From contig CAVZCQ010000002.1 in the NCBI GenBank assembly GCA_963773835.1, positions 558,001 to 622,000 of the forward strand: a DNA stretch of 64,000 nucleotides. Reading direction: 5' to 3'. Numbering within the stretch: position 1 is the stretch's first letter; each line of letters starts with the position of its first letter. This stretch comes from JOPF136 sp963773835. GTDB taxonomy: Bacteria; Acidobacteriota; Terriglobia; Acidiferrales; UBA7541. Below the pieces are notes generated by a model, which was not told the origin of the DNA, searched no databases, and saw nothing but the letters and a program-made list of their open reading frames with translations. The position numbers and the translations under genes were made by a program. Below are positions 22,822-31,512 of this stretch, in pieces.

Positions 22822-24309
22822 ATGTCCCGCCGGATGATTGGTTTCCTCGCAGTGATCTCGCTGGTGGCCTGCCTCGTTGCTCTGCCTGCGGCACATGCCG
22901 GAGACGTTAGCCACGCGCGAATCGTGCGGCTGAGCTATACGCAGGGCGATGTGCAATTCCGATCGGACAACACCTCAGGGTGGCAGAAGGCGGTGGTGAA
23001 TATTCCGCTGCGGGAGGGGATGAGCCTGGCGACGGGAGAGGGGCGGGCAGAGGTGGAATTTGAAGTGGGGGCGATGCTGTGGATGGCGTCGAACACGGTG
23101 GTGGAATTCCCGCAGCTCGCGCTGGAAGACGGGGGAAAACTGACGCAGCTCGAGGTGAAGCAAGGGACGGCAACGATCTACGTGGACCCCGGGAAGCACG
23201 ATTCGTTTGTGGTGCGCGCCGGAAACCTGGTGGCAGTGTCGACGGACACGGCGCGGCTCCGTGCGGACGTGTTTGACGACGGGGCAGCGGTGAGCGTACA
23301 GCGCGGAGCGGTGGAGGTCACGGCGCGGGGAGCGACGCAGCGCGTGGGCAAACACTTTACGCTGGCGATGCGCAACGAGTCCACGGCGGGCGGGATCCTG
23401 AGCGCGAATCCACGGAGCGACGCCTGGGACCGCTGGGTCTCCGACCGCAGCTCAGCGGTGGATGCAGCACGACAGGGCGCCGGCGATTATCTGGACTCGA
23501 AGTACGGGTATGGAATGGCGGACCTGAGCTTTTACGGGGGCTGGGTGGACCTGCCTGGCTACGGCATGGGATGGGTTCCGTACGGAATGGGGCTGGGCTG
23601 GACGCCGTTCTACAACGGGTATTGGGGCAACTACCCGGGATTCGGGCCGACATGGATCAGCTATGAGCCGTGGGGCTGGGTGCCCTATCACTACGGCGGG
23701 TGGGTGTACTCACCGGTGTACGGGTGGGCGTGGGCGCCGGGGAATTACGGGCCATGGAGTCCTGCAATAGTGTCTTGGGTGGCAACGCCCGGAGGAATCG
23801 GGTGGGTGGCGCGGGCGCCGCATGACAAGGCGACGGGCACACCTGCCAACCTGTCGCGGGGCGTGATTACCAACACGGCGGCGGGGATATTGTCCGGCTC
23901 GCGCAATACGGTGCTGAGGGGCTCAAACCTTGCCGGTGTGCGCGCGCTGGGGAATTGGACGGACAGCGCAGAGATGGCCCACTTCTCGAAGCAGGGGCGC
24001 GTGTGGACGCCTGCGACGACGGGGGCGAAGCCGAGCAGCACGCGCGCTGTGCAAAGGATGCCGGAAGGGCCTGCGCCGCGGATAGCGACGGCGGGGGTCT
24101 ATGCGGGGCGTGCGGTGAGATACAGCCCGCCGACAGTGCAGCAGGGAACAGGGGCCGGACACAGCTATAGTCCGGGTCTGTCAGTGCCGGAGCCGAGCAC
24201 GGCTCCATCGGCGCCGTCGGGTGCAATGCACGGCGGCGGGCAGGCGATGCACGGCGGAGCGAGCGGTGGCAGTGGCGGCGGTGGGGGCGGGGCCCGCGGG
24301 AAGCCGTAA
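22822..24309 (+). CDS. FecR-domain secreted protein with Tyr/Gly/Trp-rich region
   Basis: A 495-residue exported protein. A signal peptide (about residues 1-27, ending AHAG) precedes a FecR-like beta domain (RIVRLSYTQGDVQFR, VEFEVGAMLWMASNTVVEFP, LKQGTATIYVD-like strands) up to about residue 195. Then comes a remarkable aromatic region, about residues 225-340, with repeated GW, YG and PYxxG units (GWVPYGMGLGWTPFYNGYWG). The C-terminus is Gly/His-rich. FecR domains outside iron signalling often act as envelope scaffolds; this kind of FecR plus aromatic-repeat protein seems frequent in Acidobacteriota. A strong GGGGAGG (22810-22816) sets the ATG at 22822. No sigma factor gene is adjacent, so FecI-type signalling is unlikely. 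Confidence 0.75.
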   Translation: MSRRMIGFLAVISLVACLVALPAAHAGDVSHARIVRLSYTQGDVQFRSDNTSGWQKAVVNIPLREGMSLATGEGRAEVEFEVGAMLWMASNTVVEFPQLALEDGGKLTQLEVKQGTATIYVDPGKHDSFVVRAGNLVAVSTDTARLRADVFDDGAAVSVQRGAVEVTARGATQRVGKHFTLAMRNESTAGGILSANPRSDAWDRWVSDRSSAVDAARQGAGDYLDSKYGYGMADLSFYGGWVDLPGYGMGWVPYGMGLGWTPFYNGYWGNYPGFGPTWISYEPWGWVPYHYGGWVYSPVYGWAWAPGNYGPWSPAIVSWVATPGGIGWVARAPHDKATGTPANLSRGVITNTAAGILSGSRNTVLRGSNLAGVRALGNWTDSAEMAHFSKQGRVWTPATTGAKPSSTRAVQRMPEGPAPRIATAGVYAGRAVRYSPPTVQQGTGAGHSYSPGLSVPEPSTAPSAPSGAMHGGGQAMHGGASGGSGGGGGGARGKP

Positions 24310-24424
24310 GGAAGTTCCAGAAAAAAACACGGGGAAGCGCCCACGGTCAGAAAAGCCCTCCAGCAGACGGCGGGCAGACACTGACCATGGGTACCCGTGC
24401 GCCGAGATGCTGACACGGGGAAAG

Positions 24425-24454
24425 GCGAGAGGCCCTGGAGTGCGGGCCTCTCGC
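24425..24454. terminator. Perfect 11-bp inverted repeat between convergent genes
   Basis: GCGAGAGGCCC (24425-24435) and GGGCCTCTCGC (24444-24454) with an 8-base loop, lying between the convergent FecR-type and AmrB-type genes. There is no T-run on either side, so it is a stem that may stop transcription from both directions rather than a classical intrinsic terminator. Confidence 0.45.
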
Positions 24455-24533
24455 AGTCAAAGGGCTTCGCGCTGCACGCCCAAACACCGCCTGCGGTCAA
24501 AAAGGCGCTGAGCGAGGCCATCGCGGCGCGGGA

Positions 24534-25352
24534 TCAGGCCACCAGAATCCCCGCGTAGCCGACGCACCAACTGGTGTCGCCACTGACGTCGGCGGAAGTG
24601 GCGTAGCGGATGAGTTCGGCGCGCGAGGCACCCAGTTGCTTCGCAGCGATGAGCATCGTGACCGCTGGACCGTAGCCGCACATGGTGATGTTTTCCCGCC
24701 TCACCACGTCGTAGAGGCCGCGGGGGTCGAGAGCGAGGATGCGGTCGATGGCGCGTGCATCCTTCTGCCGGGTGATATCGTCGCTTTCGTAATGGTTCAT
24801 GTCCGAGCTGGCGAGGATGAGGACGGGCTCGTGCTCGGCGGCGACTACTGTGGCCACGGCGCGGCCCAGATCCTCGAAGGACTGGAAGCGGTCGGTGCCG
24901 AGAGCGATGGGGACGAAGCGAAAATCGGGAACGAGTTTCTGGAGGAAGGGCAATTCGACTTCGATAGCGTGCTCGGTGGCGTGGGCCACTTCGTCTTCGC
25001 GTAGCAGCGGACAGGCGCGGGCGAGGGCGGCGGCGAGCGGGCTATCGATCGGGGCATCGCCGAGCGGGGTGCGCCAGGCGCCTTCCGAGAGAATCGCGAG
25101 CGGGGCGCCCTGCGGATAATGGCGCGGGCAGAGGATGATATAGCGTCGCGGCAGCTCGAGACGAGTGAACACGGCGCCGGCCACGGCGCCGGAATACATG
25201 TATCCGGCATGGGGAACGATGCAGCCGAGAGCGCGGGATGGTGCGGCGGGAGCAGCGTCTTTCGCGGGTGCGAGGAACTGGAGCAGCTCGCGATTGAGTT
25301 CCGCAGGATTGCGGGGATAAAAGCGGCCGGCGACGGCGGGTTCGCGGATCAT
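24534..25352 (-). CDS. amrB: MEMO1-family protein (AmmeMemoRadiSam system protein B)
   Basis: A 272-residue protein of the Memo family: AVAGRFYPRNPAEL at the start, CIVPHAGYMYSGAVAGAVF, a CPRHYPQGAPLAI segment, ATEHAIEVELPFLQ, and LASSDMNHYE. The family is related to class III extradiol dioxygenases; its metal-site residues His (PHAGY), His (TEHAIEVE) and Asp/His (SSDMNHY) are present. In many bacteria and archaea it occurs with AmrA and a radical SAM AmrS, whose joint reaction is still undefined. Neither partner is in the window. It is followed on the same strand by no related gene. Confidence 0.9.
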   Translation of the reverse strand: MIREPAVAGRFYPRNPAELNRELLQFLAPAKDAAPAAPSRALGCIVPHAGYMYSGAVAGAVFTRLELPRRYIILCPRHYPQGAPLAILSEGAWRTPLGDAPIDSPLAAALARACPLLREDEVAHATEHAIEVELPFLQKLVPDFRFVPIALGTDRFQSFEDLGRAVATVVAAEHEPVLILASSDMNHYESDDITRQKDARAIDRILALDPRGLYDVVRRENITMCGYGPAVTMLIAAKQLGASRAELIRYATSADVSGDTSWCVGYAGILVA

Positions 25353-25404
25353 GGAGCAGTCCGGCGGCGGCGCGGGGGCCGCGGGTGGCGCAGGGAACAG
25401 TACG

Positions 25405-25827
25405 TCAACTGGACTTCGAGGGCTTCCCTTTTATTTTCACAGCTACGGTGGTGCCGGGGTTGCAGTACACGGTGACTCTATCGCCGGGCTGGTAACCGCG
25501 GGAACCGATCAGGTCGGCGACCTTGGAGTGCAGGTCGGTGGAATACCGGAAGGACCATACCATGCGCTGGTTTTGGTTGCTCTGCACGACGATGGTAGCG
25601 GTGTTGATCGCCAGCACGCGGCCGCTGTATTTGTCGAGTTTGGGCTTCGGCTGTCTGATGATGACGTCGGGCGCCTTGCCGACGGTGATGGAGGGCGGGA
25701 CGATGACTGTCGGCTGCTGCGGTGTGGGTTGCTGCGATGCAGGCTGCTGCGCGGGGGCAGCGGAGGCGGCGGCCAGGACCACGGCTGCTGCGGCGGCAGT
25801 GAACGCGAGTGCGCGGCGGCTATTCAT
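25405..25827 (-). CDS. Small secreted beta-rich protein of unknown function
   Basis: A 140-residue protein with a signal peptide (about residues 1-27, ending APAQ), a Gln/Pro-rich linker of about 20 residues, and a beta-strand domain (YSGRVLAINTATIVVQSN, GDRVTVYCNPGTTVAVKIKGK) suggestive of a small OB- or SH3-like barrel. No motif of known function. It overlaps the upstream gene by eight bases, so the two form a coupled pair; the third gene (amrB) begins 52 bases farther on the same strand. Confidence 0.6.
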   Translation of the reverse strand: MNSRRALAFTAAAAAVVLAAASAAPAQQPASQQPTPQQPTVIVPPSITVGKAPDVIIRQPKPKLDKYSGRVLAINTATIVVQSNQNQRMVWSFRYSTDLHSKVADLIGSRGYQPGDRVTVYCNPGTTVAVKIKGKPSKSS

Positions 25828-26161
25828 CCAGGTTGTCCACGCTGATTTTGAGCGAGCGCAGGAATTTGATGTCCTGAGCGGTCATGTGGACGCGCTCCTC
25901 GTCCGTTTCCTCCTCGAGGATTTCGTCGTCCACGCGGATGCGGAGGGAATCGAGGAAGCGGCGGTCCTGGACGGTCATGCGGACGGGCTTGGATTCGCGC
26001 GGGGCGAGACCGATGGTGGCGTCGAGCTTCAGGACGATGTCGTAGCCGGCGGAACGGACGCCCGCGATGGCCTTCTGAATGCGCTCGGAATCGGAGACGG
26101 CTTCGTTGATGGCGCGGCCGAGTTCGCGGAGCACCTGCTTGAGGTTGTCGTCGAGCTGCAC
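25820..26161 (-). CDS. Small conserved cytoplasmic protein of unknown function
   Basis: A 113-residue acidic, helical protein starting at GTG (26161), chosen because GGGAGG lies six bases upstream; longer in-frame versions cross low-complexity intergenic DNA. It has two similar C-terminal units, VQDRRFLDSLRIRVDD and AQDIKFLRSLKISVDN, each TxQDxxFLxSLxIxVD, which look like an internal duplication. It shows no resemblance to an enzyme and has no export signal. It heads a small minus-strand cluster with a secreted protein and amrB. Confidence 0.6.
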   Translation of the reverse strand: MQLDDNLKQVLRELGRAINEAVSDSERIQKAIAGVRSAGYDIVLKLDATIGLAPRESKPVRMTVQDRRFLDSLRIRVDDEILEEETDEERVHMTAQDIKFLRSLKISVDNLDE

Positions 26162-26294
26162 GTTGGGCCTCCCAAATGCAACTAGGATGATTCTAGTGCC
26201 GCGGGGGCGAGGGTACAAGACCGTCGCGGGGCGGGCGTTTACAGAGTTGCAATGCGGTGCGGGGGGTGTCCGGCAGTTGCGTCCGGCTGCAGGA

Positions 26295-26318
26295 GCGCAG
26301 GCTAAAGCCTGCGCCACC
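26295..26318 (-). repeat. Palindromic repeat, family F (GTGG flank)
   Basis: GCGCAGGCT (26295-26303), AA, AGCCTGCGC (26306-26314), flanked on the minus strand by GTGG (26317-26314) instead of GTAG. The AGGCTAAAGCC core also resembles the first hairpin of family E. Confidence 0.6.
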
Positions 26319-26424
26319 GGGCGGCAACGAGGCGGGAGCCGGCGGCGCGGCCTCGCCGTCTGGGCGTGAAGATTTCACCCCGCCGCAAAAGGGTCTGCAT
26401 TAGACTTCCGGGACCAACGGAGCC

Positions 26425-27732
26425 ATGAGCCATCTGGAGCCCATCATCGAAGGCCGCGCGGTGGAGCAGTTCTACGTGCAGCAGGACGGGCACCGGACGC
26501 AGGTGCTGGAGCCGACGAGCATCGCGATCGAGCCTGGGAAAATCGTGGCGCTGCTGGGAGCGTCGGGGTGCGGGAAATCGACGCTGCTGCGAATCCTGAG
26601 CGGGCTGGCGCGGCCTGCGGCGGGCGAGGTGCTGTGGCACGGACAGCCGCTGGACGGGAACCGTCCGAATGTGGCCATCGTGTTCCAGAGCTTTGCGCTG
26701 TTTCCGTGGCTGAGCGTGATTGAAAACGTGGAGGCGCCGCTGAAAGCGAGAGGGGTGGGCGCGTTCGAGCGGCGGAAGCGGGCGCTGCGGATCCTGGACA
26801 CGGTGGGGCTGGACGGATTCGAGAAGGCGTACCCGAAAGAGCTTTCGGGCGGGATGAAGCAGCGGGTGGGATTCGCGCGCGGGCTGGTGGTGGAACCGGA
26901 AGTGCTGTTTATGGATGAGCCGTTCTCGGCGCTGGACGTGCTGACGGCGGAAACGCTGCGCGGGGAACTGCTGGAGCTGTGGACGAGCCGGAAAATACCG
27001 ACGAACGCGATCTTCATGGTGACGCACAACATCGAGGAGGCGGTGGAACTGGCGGACCGGATCATCGTGCTGGCGCACCGTCCGGCGCACATCCACGATG
27101 ATTTCGAGGTGGGGATGGCGCACCCGCGGGACCGGAAATCGGCGCGGTTCCTGGAGCTGGTGGACCACGTGTACAAAGTGCTGACACTGCCGGACGAGGC
27201 GCACGTGCTGCCGTCGGCGAGGGCGGAGCGCGAGAAGCACGCGCCGCTGCCGCACGCGCGGCCGGGAGGGATTGCGGGGCTGGTGGAAATCCTGGGAGAC
27301 CGCGGGGGAGCGGACGACCTGTACCACCTGGCGGACGAACTGGTAATGGAATTGGACGACCTGCTGCCCATCGTGGAAGCGGCGACGCTGCTGGGGTTCG
27401 TGGAGGTGACGGAAGGGGACGCGCGGCTGACGCCGGCGGGCCGGGCATACGCGGACGCGGGGATCGAACAACGCAAACAGATTTTCCGGGAGGCGGCGCT
27501 GGAGCGGGTGTCGCTGCTGCGGCACATGCAGAGCGCGTTGCGCTCGAAGGCGGATCACGCGCTGCCCGCGGAGTTCTTCCGCGACATCCTGGACGAGCGT
27601 TTCGACGCCAAAGAAGCGGCGCAGCAATTCCAGACGGCGCTGGACTGGGGGCGATACGCGGAAATCTTCGAGTTTGACCCGGAACGCGACCGGTTGATGC
27701 TGCACGACGCCAGCCTGGCGGGAACGCCGTGA
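26425..27732 (+). CDS. NitT/TauT-type ABC transporter ATPase with AAA-associated domain
   Basis: A 435-residue protein. The first 260 residues are an ABC ATPase of the nitrate/sulfonate/taurine import type: Walker A GASGCGKST, Q-loop VFQSFALFPWLSVIENV, signature LSGGMKQR, Walker B VLFMDEPFSALD and the switch His in VTHNIEEAVE. The last roughly 130 residues form a separate helical domain (DDLYHLADELVMELDDLLPIVEAATLLGFVEV), the AAA-associated C-terminal domain seen in some of these importers, likely regulatory. The double-permease gene follows 196 bases downstream across a family E repeat. No periplasmic binding protein is next to them, so the substrate (nitrate, sulfonate, taurine and similar are possible) cannot be set. 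Confidence 0.9.
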   Translation: MSHLEPIIEGRAVEQFYVQQDGHRTQVLEPTSIAIEPGKIVALLGASGCGKSTLLRILSGLARPAAGEVLWHGQPLDGNRPNVAIVFQSFALFPWLSVIENVEAPLKARGVGAFERRKRALRILDTVGLDGFEKAYPKELSGGMKQRVGFARGLVVEPEVLFMDEPFSALDVLTAETLRGELLELWTSRKIPTNAIFMVTHNIEEAVELADRIIVLAHRPAHIHDDFEVGMAHPRDRKSARFLELVDHVYKVLTLPDEAHVLPSARAEREKHAPLPHARPGGIAGLVEILGDRGGADDLYHLADELVMELDDLLPIVEAATLLGFVEVTEGDARLTPAGRAYADAGIEQRKQIFREAALERVSLLRHMQSALRSKADHALPAEFFRDILDERFDAKEAAQQFQTALDWGRYAEIFEFDPERDRLMLHDASLAGTP

Positions 27733-27811
27733 GGCACCGCGGGCCGAGCTGTGTCCAAACGATTTCGGCCGGAGGCCACCTCAAAAATCCTCAAAAACGA
27801 AAGGGGCGATT

Positions 27812-27876
27812 GGCTTCAGGGGCTAAAGCCCGCGTCCCTGGCTCGTCTTACGGCGGGGTTGAAACCCCGCCCTTCC
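27812..27876. repeat. Composite double-hairpin repeat, family E (copy 2)
   Basis: GGCTTCAGGGGCTAAAGCCC (27812-27831) followed by GGCGGGGTTGAAACCCCGCC and CTTCC. The best preserved of the three copies; it lies between the ATPase and permease genes of one transporter. Confidence 0.7.
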
Positions 27877-27928
27877 ACGGGACGGTTGGTGGAATAACTT
27901 GCAGCGACATCCATTCGATGCAGAGCGC

Positions 27929-29668
27929 ATGGGCGGGCTAACCACAGCGGCCCCCGGCGGGCGATTGCATTTCTACCGCGGGCGCAGCTCGCTGGCGACG
28001 GACGCGGCGATTTTTGCCGGGGCGCTGGCCGGGCTGTACGCGCTGTTCGGAGTGGGGCGCGTGTGGCTGGCACCGTATCAGCCCGCGGCGCAGATTTCGC
28101 GCAGCCCGTGGTCGCTGCCGCTCTACGCGACGTATTCACTGGGGCGGATGGGGGCGGCGTACGTGGCCAGCCTGGTGTTCGCGCTCGTGTACGCGTATGC
28201 CGCGGCGCGCAATCGGGCCGCGGAGCGTCTGCTGATTCCGCTGCTGGACATCCTGCAGTCGATTCCGGTGCTGAGTTTTCTGCCCGGGGTGATGCTGGCG
28301 ATGGTGGCACTGTTTCCCGGGCGGCAGATCGGGCTGGAGCTGGGGTCGATCCTGCTGATTTTTACGGGGCAGGTGTGGAACCTGGCGTTCAGTTTTTACG
28401 CCTCGCTGAAAGGGCTGCCTCAGGAACTGGTGGAAGCGTCGCGGACGTACCGTTTCGGGCGGTGGCAGCAGTTTTACCAGCTCGAGCTGCCGTTCGGAGC
28501 GATCGGGCTGGTGTGGAATTCGCTGATGTCGGTGGCGGGGGGATGGTTTTTCCTGATGGCGTGCGAAATGTTCCAACTGGGGAACCGGGACTTTCGGCTG
28601 CCAGGGCTGGGGTCGTATCTGCAAACGGCGGCGAACGACGGGGACACGGTTTCGATTCTGTGGGGCCTGGCGGCGATGATTGCGGTGATCCTGATGCTGG
28701 ATCAGTTGGTGTGGCGGCCGCTGATCGCGTGGGCGGAGAAATTCAAATTCGAGCAGGTGGAAAGCAGCAACGTGCCGCAGTCGGCGGTGCTGGCCGGGTT
28801 GGGACGGTCGTCGATTCTGGCATGGCTGATGCGGAAAGCACTGGCACCGGCGTGGGAGATTCTGACGCTGCGAATGGCGCGGCGGGAGGCGGAAGCTGCG
28901 CCAGGAACGCCGGCGGCACCGTGGCGGGCGCTGGCAGCGCGCGGCGTGGGAGTGGCGGTGCTGGTAGTCGTGCTGTTCGGAGCCATGCGCGCGGGACGAT
29001 CACTGATGGAGCTGACCGTGAGCGAGCTGACGGCGCTGGCGCGCGGGGCGGAGGCGACGCTGGGGCGCGTGATGCTGGCGCTGGGGATTGGAACGCTGTG
29101 GACGGTGCCGGTGGGCGTGGCAATCGGGTCGCGGCCGCGGCTGGCGGCGCTGGCACAGCCGCTGGCGCAGATCGCGGCGTCGGTGCCTGCTACGGCGCTG
29201 TTTCCGATTGTGCTGCTGGTGCTGATCCGGCTGGGCGGAGGAATGGGAATCGCGGCCATCGTGCTGATGCTGCTGGGGACGCAGTGGTATTTGCTGTTCA
29301 ACATCATTGCGGGAGCGCAGGCAATCCCGACGGATTTGAAAGAGGCTGCATCAGTGTACCGGTTCTCGGGGTGGGACCGGTGGCGGCTGCTGGTGCTGCC
29401 GGGGATTTTTCCGTACCTGGTGACGGGGCTGGTAACGGCGGCGGGCGGGGCGTGGAACGCGAGCATCATCGCGGAGTATTTCCACTTCCAGGGGCGGGTG
29501 ATGTCGACCACGGGGCTGGGGGCGACGATCAGCCATGCGACGGATTCGGGGAATTTCCAGTTGCTGCTGGCGAGCACGATGGTGATGGCGATGGTGGTGG
29601 TGACCATCAACCGGGTGGTGTGGAAACGGATGTACCGGCTGGCGCAGACGCGGTTCCAGCTCGGTTAG
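27929..29668 (+). CDS. Fused double ABC permease, NitT/TauT type
   Basis: A 579-residue membrane protein made of two binding-protein-dependent permease units in tandem. The first (about residues 25-260) carries the ATPase-contact loop EASRTYRFGRWQQFYQLELP, and the second (about residues 330-575) EAASVYRFSGWDRWRLLVLP, both the EAA-type loop of the nitrate/taurine class. Each unit has five or six helices. In most such importers two identical permease chains pair; here one chain supplies both. The ATG at 27929 was chosen over a TTG ten codons upstream. It is coded with the preceding ATPase. A family A repeat starts seven bases after its stop. Confidence 0.88.
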   Translation: MGGLTTAAPGGRLHFYRGRSSLATDAAIFAGALAGLYALFGVGRVWLAPYQPAAQISRSPWSLPLYATYSLGRMGAAYVASLVFALVYAYAAARNRAAERLLIPLLDILQSIPVLSFLPGVMLAMVALFPGRQIGLELGSILLIFTGQVWNLAFSFYASLKGLPQELVEASRTYRFGRWQQFYQLELPFGAIGLVWNSLMSVAGGWFFLMACEMFQLGNRDFRLPGLGSYLQTAANDGDTVSILWGLAAMIAVILMLDQLVWRPLIAWAEKFKFEQVESSNVPQSAVLAGLGRSSILAWLMRKALAPAWEILTLRMARREAEAAPGTPAAPWRALAARGVGVAVLVVVLFGAMRAGRSLMELTVSELTALARGAEATLGRVMLALGIGTLWTVPVGVAIGSRPRLAALAQPLAQIAASVPATALFPIVLLVLIRLGGGMGIAAIVLMLLGTQWYLLFNIIAGAQAIPTDLKEAASVYRFSGWDRWRLLVLPGIFPYLVTGLVTAAGGAWNASIIAEYFHFQGRVMSTTGLGATISHATDSGNFQLLLASTMVMAMVVVTINRVVWKRMYRLAQTRFQLG

Positions 29669-29674
29669 CGAAAG

Positions 29675-29732
29675 GCCTCAGGTCAGCCGTTGTCCGGCAA
29701 ACGACGCCGGCCAACGGCGGGACCTGAGCTAC
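29675..29732 (-). repeat. GTAG palindromic repeat, family A (copy 4)
   Basis: Outer arms CTCAGGTC (29677-29684) and GACCTGAG (29721-29728), with minus-strand GTAG at 29732-29729. Inner stem CCGTTGTCCGGC against GCCGGCCAACGG. Confidence 0.8.
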
Positions 29733-29772
29733 AGACGCTGGATCGAGCGCGAGTAAACGGGAGAATCGGGGG

Positions 29773-30069
29773 TCAGGCGGAAAAGCCTTCCACGAAGCGC
29801 ATGTCGCGGACGGCGGCGCCTCCGAGGGCTTTCAACGCGGCCTGGTATTCGGGACTCTGGTAGGTGGCGATGGCTTTTTCCACGCTGTCGAATTCGATGA
29901 TCACCGTGCGGTCGTTGATTCCCGCTTCAACGACTTTGGTGGGAATTCCACGCACCAGAAAGCGGCCGCCGGCGGCTTGGATTGCCGGGCCGGCGAGACG
30001 GGCGTATTCGGCGAGCGCATCGGGCTTGGAAACGGAGCGGTAGAGGGTGATCCAGTAACCTTTGGCCAT
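29773..30069 (-). CDS. DUF1330 family protein
   Basis: A 98-residue ferredoxin-like alpha+beta barrel protein: MAKGYWITLYRSVSKPDALAEYARLAGPAI, GGRFLVRG, and the signature VIIEFDSVEKAIATYQSPEYQAAL. DUF1330 proteins are small dimeric members of the dimeric alpha/beta-barrel superfamily with no proven reaction. GGAGG (30078-30074 on the minus strand) places the ATG at 30069. Alone, 45 bases downstream of another minus-strand gene. Confidence 0.88.
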   Translation of the reverse strand: MAKGYWITLYRSVSKPDALAEYARLAGPAIQAAGGRFLVRGIPTKVVEAGINDRTVIIEFDSVEKAIATYQSPEYQAALKALGGAAVRDMRFVEGFSA

Positions 30070-30113
30070 TCGAGCCTCCTCCCGGGGGACAGCATAGCAG
30101 GCCGCGGGCAGAT

Positions 30114-30833
30114 TCAGGAGCGCGGCGGCGGCGGGGCAAAGGCGGACTGGACGGCTTTTTGGATGGCCTTTTCGAGGCGGTCTTCGTGTTTGAGGAAATC
30201 GCCGCCGACGTTCTTTTCGGAAAAGAAGAGGAGCTCGCCGGTGCGAGCGCGAATCACGCCGAAATGAATCAGCAGGCCCTGACCTGCCCCGCCACCGAGG
30301 CCACCGACCATTTCCATGGCCTTTTCGCCTTTGGAGGTGAGGGTGCCATCGGCAGTGACGAGAATGAGGACGTCCACATCGAGTTTCTTCGCTTCCGCGA
30401 GTTCCTCGCCGAGGTGGAAGGAGGAAAGCAGGTCGGAGCGCCGGGAAGATTTGGACCACGCAGTGACGAGGTCGCGGAAACGCGAGCGGATGGCGCGGAG
30501 GGAGTCGATGCGCTCGACGGTGGCTTCGCCTTCTCCCAGGCAGAGGAAAAAATCGCTGACGAGAATCTTTCGCTGCTCGAGGAGCTCATCGAGCTCGCCG
30601 CAGATGGATCGGCGAACGTGGTCGGAGGTGCCTTCGAGCTCCATGCCGGTGCGGGCCGTCCATTTCTCGACGCGAACATCGGGAGGGACGAGCAGGACGC
30701 GGGTGACGTCGCCGAGAAAGTCGCCCTGGCGGGCGCGCCAGGGGAGCTTTTGCGCCGAGGCAGGGGCCAGAAGGGCGAGCGCGGCGAGGAGAAGCGCCAA
30801 TCGGGCGGGGTACGGCATGTGCGGGGCGCGCAT
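30114..30833 (-). CDS. Secreted protein of unknown function
   Basis: A 239-residue protein with a signal peptide (LALLLAALALLAPASAQ). The mature part is alpha/beta with RVLLVPPDVRVEKWTARTGMELEG near the start, a LDVDVLILVTADGTLTSKG strand and LLIHFGVIRARTGELLFFSEK near the end, a layout that recalls lipoproteins or CsgG-like proteins that group with curli-type or outer-membrane assembly factors, but no lipobox is present and the match is weak. Two in-frame ATG codons (30833 and 30818) are possible. It precedes the DUF1330 gene. Confidence 0.6.
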   Translation of the reverse strand: MRAPHMPYPARLALLLAALALLAPASAQKLPWRARQGDFLGDVTRVLLVPPDVRVEKWTARTGMELEGTSDHVRRSICGELDELLEQRKILVSDFFLCLGEGEATVERIDSLRAIRSRFRDLVTAWSKSSRRSDLLSSFHLGEELAEAKKLDVDVLILVTADGTLTSKGEKAMEMVGGLGGGAGQGLLIHFGVIRARTGELLFFSEKNVGGDFLKHEDRLEKAIQKAVQSAFAPPPPRS

Positions 30834-31058
30834 GCTGGCCGGGCCATCTTATACCTGTACGGGTGGCGGTGGCAGATGCGCGCCGGGCTGGAGGTGGGAC
30901 CCCGGCGTGGGCCCAGGCGAGGGCTGGCGGACTCGCAGGCGTCACATTTTTGCGTGACGAATATCACTGCCAATGGGAGTAGGGGAGGATTTTAATGGCG
31001 CGGTCGCATGCAGCACCAGGGCATCTTGCGCGCGGTTGGCGGGGGGCGTAGATTGATA

Positions 31059-31430
31059 ATGATGAAGATGGGCCGAGGAATCGGTATGTTGCTGGCGCTG
31101 GCCGTGCTGGCCAGCTCGGCGGCCCCGTGTTTTGCCTTCCCGGCAGATTGTGCTTGCATGAATTACTCTGACTGCGCCGGGCTGCGCCAAAAGTGCAAGG
31201 CGCAGACGATGACTTCCGGCGATTCGTGCTGCTGCGCGGTGAGTTCCGGGCAAATCGGCTGGCTGCCGGCGACCGAAAGGATTCCGATCCGGACCGCGCC
31301 TGCGCTGACGATGCAGAATGCGGCGAACTGTGCCGCCGCGGCTGCGATCCCGTGCGCGCCGTGCATTCTTCCTGCCTCTGTCGTTCCACCGCGAGGTAGT
31401 CCTGCTCTGGCTTCCGTCCTGAGAATCTAG
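31059..31430 (+). CDS. Small secreted Cys-rich protein ahead of the metal efflux operon
   Basis: A 123-residue exported protein: signal peptide MMKMGRGIGMLLALAVLASS, followed by many cysteines in the mature part (CFAFPADCACMNYSDC, then QKC, a CCC run and later CAAAAA and CAPC). The Cys pattern, with signal peptide and a position 82 bases before a Cus-type outer-membrane channel gene on the same strand, suggests a periplasmic metal binder or sensor. I recognise no family. The ATG at 31059 was chosen for the signal peptide; an upstream in-frame ATG at 31008 exists. The C-terminal third is low-complexity and might end in a different way. Confidence 0.55.
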   Translation: MMKMGRGIGMLLALAVLASSAAPCFAFPADCACMNYSDCAGLRQKCKAQTMTSGDSCCCAVSSGQIGWLPATERIPIRTAPALTMQNAANCAAAAAIPCAPCILPASVVPPRGSPALASVLRI

Positions 31431-31512
31431 GCTGGCGCTCTCTCCGTGCGACCGCGCGTCGCGTCCCGCCATGCGGGGTGCGCGCGAATTCCAGTGCGAA
31501 TGGAGAAGCGCC

